From positions 1,240,001 through 1,304,000 of the forward strand of contig CP137324.1 in assembly GCA_033182465.1 (NCBI GenBank): 64,000 nucleotides of DNA, written 5' to 3'. Shown in pieces: positions 55,760 through 64,000 of this stretch. The notes under the pieces are model-generated. The model did not search any database and had not been told where the DNA came from. It was given only the letters and a program-made list of their open reading frames with translations. A program made the translations under genes and the position numbers. The stretch is from Sanghuangporus weigelae (lineage: Eukaryota > Basidiomycota > Agaricomycetes > Hymenochaetales > Hymenochaetaceae). The number at the start of each line of letters is the position of its first letter. Position 1 is the first letter of the stretch.

Positions 55760-57000
55760 TTACTTGCGTGCTACTGTTGCGGTGATAAGGCCACTCGGCG
55801 CTGCGAGGGGAATAAACACCTCAGCCTTCGCTGGCGTGAGGTTATCAATCCCAATGTACTTCATGTCGACAGGCACGTAGTGCTTGTTCGGTAATGCATA
55901 CGCCGCGCTCAGCACCTGCTTGTGCTCTTGCACGATTTGGTCGGCCATTTTGTATAGTGTTGCCTGCACACTCGCACTCTCGTCCGTCGCGAAAGTCGTC
56001 AGCGTAATCTCTCGCGCACGCGCAGCAACCGCATCGAAACCATAAGGATCTCTGAGCTTGGAAAGCGTACTCTCAAGAGCTTTGTGCTCGCCAAGTGAAA
56101 TCGGCGCGAACTCATATTTGAGGTCGACTGAGGTGGAGAAGATGCGATCGTCGACTTCGACGAGAGTGGTGAACTCATCGCGGAAGAAGTTCTCGAATGC
56201 AGATCCCGTAGATTTCAGCACTGCAAAATGACATATATATGAGCATACTCTGACATCTCAGATCCATTTCATTCGGACGGGACGTACCGAGTAAGTCACG
56301 AACGCCCGACGTCACCTTCGCCGTCATCGCGTCCTTCCCTCCCGTCGCGTCGATCTGCAACATAGATAAGACGAATTCAATCTTTCTACTACTACCGGTC
56401 GGATGACGCACCTCGACGTCGACGACCCTCTTCTCATCTCCATCCCGCCAGAACGAATGCGGATGAGCCTTCCCATCAACGCTGATCCGCTGCCAACGCA
56501 GCTGCTGCACAGTCACATATGCACGGTGCAAGTGCCCATATTTGCCCAGCAGGAATGCCCCGAGGTGAAGCCCGAATAGCTCCGGAACCAGCACGAATGG
56601 GGACGTCTTCGCCAGCCCTATGTAATGAACAACGTTGCCGTTGAGACGCGCACATGCGGCGTTAGAACTGACGACTCACAGTACGTTATGTTCTTGACTG
56701 CGCACCAATTCGTGCACCTTTTAGTAAACTGTATGCATAGTCAATAATTTGGAATACAGTACGTACTTGAATCAGTTGCAACGACAACAGTGTTGTCCGC
56801 CTGCGTGAAGCTATTGAATGCAATCAATTAAGTCTCGAATCATAAACACACAGGCAAACGCACCTGGTATCGAAATCCCCTTCAACAAGTGCCCGCACTT
56901 CATATTCAACAACATCGTGCCATCCCTCCCCACGCACGATACGGAGCACCCGCACCTTGTCCTTCCCGTAACGCGAAGTAGCTAATCCTACACCAGACAT
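55760..57000 (-). CDS. UOX: Urate oxidase (uricase)
   Basis: Cofactor-free oxidation of urate to 5-hydroxyisourate in purine breakdown; normally peroxisomal. Seen: the start MSGVGLATSRYGKDKVRVLR with the catalytic-triad Lys, the active-site Thr in TVVVATDS, KTSPFVLVPELFGLHLGAFL, VTVQQLRWQRI with HPHSFWRDGDEKRVVDVEV, LLVLKSTGSAFENFFRDEFT, DRIFSTSVDLKYEF, ATDESASVQATLYKMAD with the binding Gln, YALPNKHYVPVDMKYIGIDN, and PAKAEVFIPLAAPSGLI. Several short introns. Odd: the visible C-terminus is TVARK, not an SKL-type peroxisomal signal. The codons before the stop contain CAAGTAAGA, which looks like a splice donor, so a last small exon is possible but I did not find it. Confidence 0.92.
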
Positions 57001-58108
57001 GTCGTTCGCCTTTTCGGTATTGCGCTTTAGTTATCTTGAGTTTCAGAAAGAAGGTTAGCAGCAAGAGAAGCTTCAGTGCGTGCTCGCGTGGGTGAGCAGG
57101 AAGCAAGCAAGAGGAAACAAGACGGCGGTTAAGCTTTCTTCTCTTCTGAGAGAGTAATAGGAATACCGCTCAAACTCAGACTCTTTTTATCGTATCGACT
57201 GTACAGGTAGATGAGCTACTATCCGAAGTGCAAGATATTATCCGAGAGCATCCGTGCAGTTTTGCATTCTTTTGTCTCTTATCTCGTGTTCATTCGGGAA
57301 ACGGGAAGAGCAGAGAGCTCAGAGATAAGCATTCCCGAATCCGAGATTGGCAAATCCACAAGTTGTGATCGTGTATACAAGTTCAAAACGATCCGCGAAA
57401 TGATTTTCTGTTCTAGTTCTCTTGCCGTGTCTAGCAGATGAATGACATCTTGGATTCACAAATCAGCTTCTCTTAGGTCTTCAGAATCCTCTCGACGTCA
57501 TCCATACACTCGTGCACTAAAAATCCATTGACTTCACCATCACTGTCTCAACGCCTCCTAAGACTAATGATGCAGCACCCAAGAAGAACCTCAATCTGCC
57601 CACTTTTTACGTTCGTATCTCGCCGGTCGTCCCAAGCGGGTGACGTCGGAAGGCATGATAGATGACTTCGCCAGCCATCTGTAGATATCTCTTCCAAAAA
57701 CGCCATAGTGTCAAGGACATGGCGTCTTGCAATCTCTCACAGCCTGAGCTCGGCATTCAGACTTATCAAGGTCGGGAAAACCAGTGGAAAATCTTGAGCC
57801 ATAAATCGTTAATCGACCAGGTCCGCAGTTACGAAGGTCGAAATCGGAGGAACGTGACGAACCTTTGTGGAGAGACGAAGCGGAAAGACTGCGGAGTCTA
57901 TCAAAGTTTCTTCCGACTCGGGGAGGATCTGCGAAAGCCTATGATGAAGCCAAACCATCCTGGATGTGAACCGATATTTTATGTCATGAAGTAAGTCCAT
58001 TCCACATGTTGAAAGCTCGAAGGAATGCATTGTGGTCTACCAGTCAGAAACGCAAAGGCACAGAAAGCATGATTACTCCTCTATGAGGCGGAGGTAAATT
58101 TCTACATA
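57001..58108. other. Intergenic, nothing recognised
   Basis: About 1.1 kb upstream of the uricase gene. A plus-strand frame of 110 residues at 57662-57994 has no recognised motif and no splice partners. It also contains the 3' flank of the ATP synthase g gene. Confidence 0.4.
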
Positions 58109-58804
58109 TCAGTCCAATTTATACCCGACGACGTGTCTGCGCCCAATGATTTCTCCGACCTATAATACAGGATAATAACAAACACCGTCAGCTCCCTCAC
58201 CATAAAGACAAAACGAGCACACCGAACGCACTTTGTAAATCCCATACGCCTCCAACGCATAAATACCCACACGTTTGTATTCGCCTGTTCGGAGCAACTC
58301 GCGCCAGTACGAAGGGTTGATCGCGCGTTGCCAGAGAGTTTTGTAGATGTCCATGAACGTTGACCACGGGGGAGGCTGCAATCGCTCCGCGATGTACACT
58401 TGCTTCACCAGTTCTCGGCCCACCTGGAAATTATATAGCAATGGTTCGCGGTACGCTGCATGTTCAAACAATCAACGAAAATACCGCGTGATGTAATGAG
58501 ACTCGTCAGATTTTAGAAGTTCCGCTCAAAAGAACCAGAGAAGAAACGCACATCCGAGCAAACCACCAGCCCGCTCACCAAGTCCACCGCTTGCCTTCTT
58601 CGCAGCTTCAACGGCCCTTGTTAACCCCTTCTGAGCAGCAACGAGCGCCTCCTGCGCTTTCTCCTGAGCCTTTTGCGCTGCTTCTTGCGCTTTTTGCTGA
58701 GGCGAGCTCGTCGAGTTCAGCCGTCGGCCAAGTGACGTAGGATATCGCGAAGAGCGCATCGAACGCGCCGAGCGTAGACTTGCCGTCAGCAGACGAGATG
58801 ACAT
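58109..58804 (-). CDS. ATP20: Mitochondrial F1Fo ATP synthase subunit g
   Basis: A subunit of the Fo membrane part that promotes ATP synthase dimers and crista shape. Three exons (58804-58552, 58455-58232, 58159-58109) keep frame and give 175 residues. The N-terminus MSSRLLTASLRSARSMRSSR is a strong mitochondrial presequence. It is followed by an Ala/Gln/Lys-rich helical repeat (QKAQEAAQKAQEKAQEALVA). The conserved core is YREPLLYNFQVGRELVKQVY, PPPWSTFMDIYKTLWQRAIN and EYKRVGIYALEAYGIYKVGE, with the end IIGRRHVVGYKLD. The GxxxG-type dimer motif region (EIIGRR) is in the last exon. Confidence 0.92.
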
Positions 58805-59303
58805 CCTTCCTCGCTACTTCCTGGTATTAAAGATGGACGAAAAGAGTGGATTTTGGAGGAAGTGCGAAGGTTGAATCGTGAGCTGGAGATTTGAGAATCT
58901 GTGAGCAGAGTGAACGCGTGAGCGTGAGAAGAGCGTACCTTGCCGGGATCACCCGATTACATTCTGCATTTATACAGCGCCCAATCCTTGAAGATCATTA
59001 TTACAGGCATCATCCTATAGCCACAACTGCATTACTTCCGCCGAAACTCTGTGATCCCAGCAGACTGACAAGTGTCTTTCATGCAGGGAGATCAGATCAG
59101 TGTTTGTCTCCGTCAGCTGCGTTCTCTTGCCTTGCTTTGTGTTAGTGGGTGGATGCTCTGGATCGTCCTCCGTCCTCTACCCTCTCCGACTCGGACAAAG
59201 CACGCGCGCACTAGCGAGGCGCGTAACTCCGTCTCCTGACCGGCAAGCATTCAGTCCAACCTCGAGCCTGACGGACGTGCCAATCACACGGCGCTGCTTC
59301 TCG

Positions 59304-59311
59304 TATAAATA
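59304..59311 (+). promoter_or_regulatory. TATA box of the dioxygenase gene
   Basis: TATAAATA about 80 bp upstream of the start codon at 59392. Inferred from motif and distance. Confidence 0.4.
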
Positions 59312-59391
59312 CTCTCACTCATTGAATCTATGCATATGTGAATCGCTGCCGTGCTTTGTCCTCCCTCACTCCCTAAGTGTACTTAGACGCT

Positions 59392-60391
59392 ATGTCTGTG
59401 TCAACTTTGGAGCCTGCGACTGTTCCTGTGCCGTTTCTAACGTTGTCTGGGAGTATCGTGAGGTCGATCTGGGTCACACTCGTGTCGGATAATCCTCTTG
59501 TCTGGAATCGCACCTATGGAAAACGGAACGAGCAAGCTGATGTGGAAGGCAGGGTGTACTATGATCTTTTCGAATTCGAATTGGTATGCTGAACCGGAAT
59601 AAAGGTCCTTACTATATCGTAGATGCACCCAGCAGGCAGATTGAGAATGGCAAAGCCATCATGGCTTCCTCGTCTATGCTAAAAAGTAAGCCATCAATTA
59701 TTCTACTCTTCGCTGGTCGAGATCCTAAGTGCCATGGCAGACTTCAAACCATACCTCATGACGGTTCGCATTCTCTCCCCAGAAGGCAAACCGATCGCCG
59801 GAGCGGAAGTCGACTGGTGGCAGTCTGATACGGCGGGGAATTACTACCATCGGACATACACTCTGCGCGGACGGGTGACTACAGATGAAGATGGATATGC
59901 CGAGCTACTCACCGTCGCGCCTGCACCATATGGGCCCGGCAAAAACGTCCAACGCGCTGCCCATTTCCATGTATGGATTCATGCGCCGCAGGCAGAGAAG
60001 GGACAAACTGCCTATGACGATCTAACGACTCAGATGTACGTTTGCGACGGGAATGACGCGAAGTTAATGGAGAACGACTTGTAAGTGGGATTCGATCCAG
60101 CCCGTAACATTGTGGTGTTCTTTCTGACAAACGACACGAAGCGTGAATTATATGCGGAAAGTTCGTCTAGGGAATATGGTCCATTCTTGGAGTCTACCGG
60201 ACAAGGATATCGACGAGGGTAGACCATTCAAGAACTTCCCCGAGCTCGAGTCAAGCGAGGTTATTACGCGCCAGCGTGTAGAATGGTGGAACGCAAAGCT
60301 TGCGCAGATGAATGATTCAGATCCAAGTCTCAAAATTGCGGCAGGAGCAACTACTGAGCTGCGTCTTAATGCAAAGACAGGATGGTTTTGA
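59392..60391 (+). CDS. Intradiol ring-cleavage dioxygenase (catechol dioxygenase-like)
   Basis: Non-haem Fe(III) enzyme that opens catechol-type rings between the hydroxyls, in breakdown of aromatics such as lignin products. Four exons (59392-59452, 59605-59685, 59741-60080, 60142-60391) keep frame and give 243 residues. Seen: PYYIVDAPSRQIENGKAIMA, YLMTVRILSPEGKPIAGAEV, DWWQSDTAGNYYHRTYTLRG (first ligand Tyr region), TTDEDGYAELLTVAPAPYGP (second Tyr) and RAAHFHVWIHAP (the two ligand His). The last exon reads VRLGNMVHSWSLPDKDIDEG. It lacks the N-terminal dimer domain of hydroxyquinol and catechol 1,2-dioxygenases and has no signal peptide, so it is the short intracellular type. The 152-nt first intron was chosen because it alone joins the motifs in phase. 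Confidence 0.82.
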
Positions 60392-60825
60392 TTATAAGTA
60401 TTTCTTGCTGCTTGTATGTATTTTCTCGACTTTCGTGTGTCTATAGTGACAATTTCTTCTGTGGCAATTGGCTTGAACAAACAAGACTCACCAGTGAGTC
60501 AGTCGGCATTACCCGACTCGTTGATGAGAAGTTCTTAAGGCGTAAAAATAGATTATCCGTTTCTCCCAGCAAATATTAATCTCTTTCTGCGCGGCGTTCA
60601 GTTCAGAGAGAGCTTGTTTCTGAGGATGGACGAACTTTCCCTTTGAGCTGATGAAATAGGAAGTGTATTCACATCGGCTGTATTTGATTTTGTTGTTGAG
60701 GTATAGAAGCACGCCATCGTCGGGTAAGCATCTAAGCATGGCACTGGCGCTGCCCCAACGGTCACAACTACCTCTCTTCTTGTCATCCATCATCACTTGT
60801 ATTGGAGGCAGTCTTTGCTGGCAAG

Positions 60826-63800
60826 ATGTCCGCCTCGAACATTGACCTGCCGACGCCAGGCCCGGAGTCACCGCGCGCACCGCGCAAGCCATACCGCTTT
60901 GCGACACTATGTGCGACTGTAGAGAATCCGGACATGAAGGATCAATATTCGGCGAGCTCTGTGCCGATATACCAGACTGCTACTTTCAAGGGCGTCTCAG
61001 GCCAGTATGACTATACGCGCAGTGGTAACCCGACCAGGAGCCATCTTGGTGAGTACTGCATACATGCTTGTACTTTCGACGCAGCTTTGACGCGGATCCA
61101 TTGCACTTTTTTTTTTGTGATGCAGAACATCACCTCGCAAAAATTTCCTCGGCGGAGCACGCATTCGTCGTATCGTCCGGAATGGCTGCTATGGATGTGA
61201 TTACTCGCGTGCTGAAGCCTGGCGATGAGGTGATTGCAGGCGACGATCTGTATGGAGGGACCAACCGCCTCCTAAGCTTCCTCAAGTCACACGGTGGTGT
61301 CATTGTTCACCATGTCGACACGACGAACGACGAGAGTATTATCCCATATGTCAAAGCGGGAAAGACAGCGATGGTCATGCTCGAGAGTCCGACGAATCCG
61401 TTGCTGAAAATTGCAGACCTTGCAAAGATTTCGGCGCTTGTGAAGGAACGAGCGCCGGAGGCCATCATTGTAGTCGACAACACGATGATGAGCCCATACC
61501 TCCAGAAACCTCTTGAACATGGCGCGGACATAGTTTACGACAGTGCAACTAAGTATTTGAGTGGTCATCACGATCTTATGGCTGGCGTCATCACTTGCAA
61601 CCGCGATGATCTCGCAAAGGTAATTATTCTCTCGAACTCGCATTTTTCCTTCTTCTCTACGATTTGATCGGAAAGCTGACCCAAAGAAAAAATGCAGCAA
61701 ATGGCTTTTACTATAAACTCTGTCGGCAATGGCCTTTCGCCGTTTGATTCTTTCCTTCTTCTGCGTGGAACGAAGACGCTAGCAGTGCGTATGGATCGCC
61801 AACAGTCTTCGGCGATGGCCGTCGCAACTATGCTTGATCGTCTTGGCTTTACAGTCCACTATCCAGGTTTGAAGGGTCACCCTCGCCGTGAAGTCCATGA
61901 GCGCATCGCCAGTGGGGCTGGCGCTGTGCTGAGTTTTGAAACGGGCGACAAGGCACTTAGTGAGCGCATCGTTGGGGCAACTCGCCTTTGGGGTATCAGT
62001 GTCAGCTTTGGTTGCGTGAATTCCCTAATCAGCATGCCTTGTGTCATGTCGTACGTTCCCGTCTCTGTAATTCATTTACTCACTGAATACTGATCTTCTC
62101 TCATCATTCCAGGCACGCGTCTATCGACGCTGCTACGCGTGCGGAACGCGGATTGCCAGAAGATCTTATCCGGCTCTGCGTTGGTATTGAGGACACGGAT
62201 GATCTCCTAGATGATCTTGAACATGCATTGCTCGAGGCTGGCGGCATTACGCTCGAACAGGGTGTTGACGGCCATCATTATGTTCGAGCCTCACTGAAAC
62301 GCGAGGGTCACGCGATCAGTCGCGCAGTTGAGAAGCTTGCACTCAGCGAGCCCGAAAGTCGCCATAAAGATGAGAGAGAATGGTTTGTCAGTGCTCCTGG
62401 CAAAGTCATCTTGTTCGGTGAACATGCAGTTGTGCATGGCGTTGTGAGTATTTTAGTGACAGCTGAGATGCTCGCCTGAGTTGACCCGCTTAATATGAAT
62501 AGACTGCACTCGCCGCATCGGTAGATCTGCGATGCTATGGCCTTACTACTCCCCGTAAGGACAACAAAATATCCGTCCATTTCACGGATCTTGCAGGTTA
62601 TCGTCATGAGTGGAATATTGACGAGCTTCCCTGGGACGCTGTAACATACATTTCTCCTGGAACGAACCATCCGGACACGCTTGATCCAAAGCTAATCGAG
62701 GCAATCTCTACCCAGGCGCTCCCACTTTCCATACATGACTCTCCGACTGCACGGACCGCAGCTCTGACTTTCCTCTATCTGTACATGACGCTCGCCGGTG
62801 ATGTGAGACCTGCAATACACTTCAGTGCGCGTAGCACACTTCCTGTTGGTGCAGGTCTCGGCTCCTCTGCATCCTTCTCATCCTGCGCTGCAAGCGCCTT
62901 GTTGCTCGTTCTGAAGCGCGTGTCCGTACCGTCTCGGCCTGCTCCAACCGTGCCCCCGATTGGTCCGGAGCACCCTGGGCATATTCACGTCAGCCATCAA
63001 GGAAGACGTGCACTTCCTTCGGACGTAGCGGAGGAAATTAACCGATGGGCCTTCGTTGCTGAGAAGGTGCTCCATGGAAATCCTAGTGGAGTGGATAACT
63101 GCGTTTCTGTGTTCGGTGGCGCTCTTGCGTACACACGTCCCGGTTTTGGAAAGAAAAGCGGGATGGATCCTATTCACGGGTTAGTCCTTGACATATGACT
63201 GCTTACTTTACTCTGACTAGTGCATGCTACAGGTTCAAGTCTTTGAAATTCTTGCTTGTAGACACGAAGGTTCCAAGAAATACAAAAGCCCTCGTCGCCG
63301 GCGTGGCACTGAAAAAGCAAAACGTGAGTTTTGAAGATTTATATGCCGGGATACTTACTGACTATATCTGATCTTCAGGAGCCTGAATATGTTGAAGGTT
63401 TGCTGGAAGCAATTCAAACTATCAGCAACGAGGCACGTCGCATACTCGCTGACCCGGATCTTCCGCGTGGAGAGCAGCTTAAAGGACTCGAAGTATGTCT
63501 TTTGCATAGTGGATCTGGACAGGGCCTTGACGTATCCTTTCAGAGCCTTATCAACGAGAATCACGCGCATTTGCGTGACCTAGGTGTCTCTCATCCTGCA
63601 CTAGAGGCAATCAAATCAAAGACGGCAAGTTACAACCTCCAGACCAAGCTGACTGGCGCCGGAGGGGGCGGATGCGCGGTGACATTAGTTCCGGACGGTA
63701 AGCCATTGCTGTCTCAGGATATTCTGCCTGCAAACTAACGGTTTCTCCTCTCCTTATTGCTTTGTCATTCACCGATATTTTATCCTGTTTCTGCATCCAG

Positions 63801-64000
63801 GATTCTCCGAAGACCAGCTAAAGCAGCTAATGAGCGAGCTACGAGCAGACGGCTTCGAGCCGTACCTGACATCAGTCGGTGGATCCGGAGTCGGTGTTCT
63901 CTCGCCGCACGCCGCGTCGGATGAACCTCACGTCACTGCTTACGCTTTGCCCGTGACTCCACCAGAAACTCCCGGCGTTCGGGAAGACGTGGCTCAAGCC
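60826..64000 (+). CDS. Cystathionine beta-lyase / mevalonate kinase fusion (runs off right edge)
   Basis: Nine exons seen (60826-61048, 61126-61619, 61698-62050, 62113-62443, 62503-63179, 63233-63323, 63379-63492, 63544-63697, 63801 to beyond 64000), all in phase, about 879 residues so far. Residues 1 to about 410 are a PLP gamma-family lyase: VPIYQTATFKGVSGQYDYTR, SGNPTRSHLE, FVVSSGMAAMDVI, GDDLYGGTNR, and the PLP-lysine motif YDSATKYLSGHHDLMAG. It ends with LIRLCVGIEDTDDLLDDLEH. With no stop it runs through about 60 residues into mevalonate kinase: FVSAPGKVILFGEHAVVHGV, LPVGAGLGSSASFSSCAASA, the region around NPSGVDN, and KLTGAGGGGCAVTL. Known roles: cystathionine to homocysteine, and ATP-dependent mevalonate phosphorylation. 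There is no in-frame ATG between the lyase end and the kinase motif. Confidence 0.88.

Noticed and set aside
59100-59492. Plus-strand 130-residue frame upstream of the dioxygenase
   Set aside because: It covers the TATA box and the first exon in another frame and has no domain; most likely promoter and 5' UTR sequence.
62153-62479. Treating the exon at 62113-62443 as the start of a separate mevalonate kinase gene
   Set aside because: There is no in-frame ATG between the lyase C-terminus and the kinase motif, and no plausible terminator or acceptor that would create one.
1-64000. CRISPR arrays, bacterial operons, ribosome binding sites, tRNA or rRNA genes
   Set aside because: The introns and protein families are those of a fungal nuclear genome. 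I looked for tRNA-like and rRNA-like stretches and saw none I could support.

Overview
This window is nuclear DNA of a filamentous basidiomycete, most likely an Agaricomycete. The genes carry many short introns (mostly 45-75 nt). There is a secreted bicupin oxalate decarboxylase, a remnant of the TPR family common in mushroom genomes, and chromodomain Gypsy-type retroelements. I cannot name the species. For eight multi-exon genes I worked out every exon, and the exon lengths and intron phases agree.

Left arm (1-27.2 kb). Genes in order: an SLM1-like F-BAR protein (partial, -), TSC13 enoyl-CoA reductase (-), a mitochondrial ABHD11-type hydrolase (+), an F-box protein (-), ARV1 (+), a membrane-anchored ThuA-domain protein (+), SPC25 (-) and oxalate decarboxylase (-). 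A gene-poor stretch of about 8 kb follows. It holds a decayed second copy of the oxalate decarboxylase locus and a 672-bp MITE with TA target duplications. Next come GET4 (+) and PHO88/SND3 (-), convergent neighbours that serve two separate routes of protein targeting to the ER.

Central mobile block (27.25-49.94 kb). A Tc1-type DNA transposon (27254-49341) is split by a gag-protease-only LTR element (27726-48483). That element is itself split by a 12.3-kb chromovirus (32322-44613), which looks whole and very young, and its other LTR carries a solo LTR-like insertion (45609-47147). A 597-bp MITE abuts the Tc1 and shares a TA with it. The chromovirus has more than gag and pol: two ORFs before gag, one after pol, an ORF inside each LTR, and an antisense, apparently spliced gene for a small single-pass membrane protein.

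Right arm (50-64 kb). It holds a TPR pseudogene, a transcription factor that combines two C2H2 fingers with a Zn2Cys6 cluster (-), urate oxidase (-), ATP synthase subunit g (-), an intradiol ring-cleavage dioxygenase (+) and, running off the right edge, one open coding chain that joins a cystathionine beta-lyase to a mevalonate kinase. There is no stop and no in-frame ATG between the two enzymes. This fusion, which would link methionine metabolism to the isoprenoid pathway in one polypeptide, is the most striking host observation in the window.
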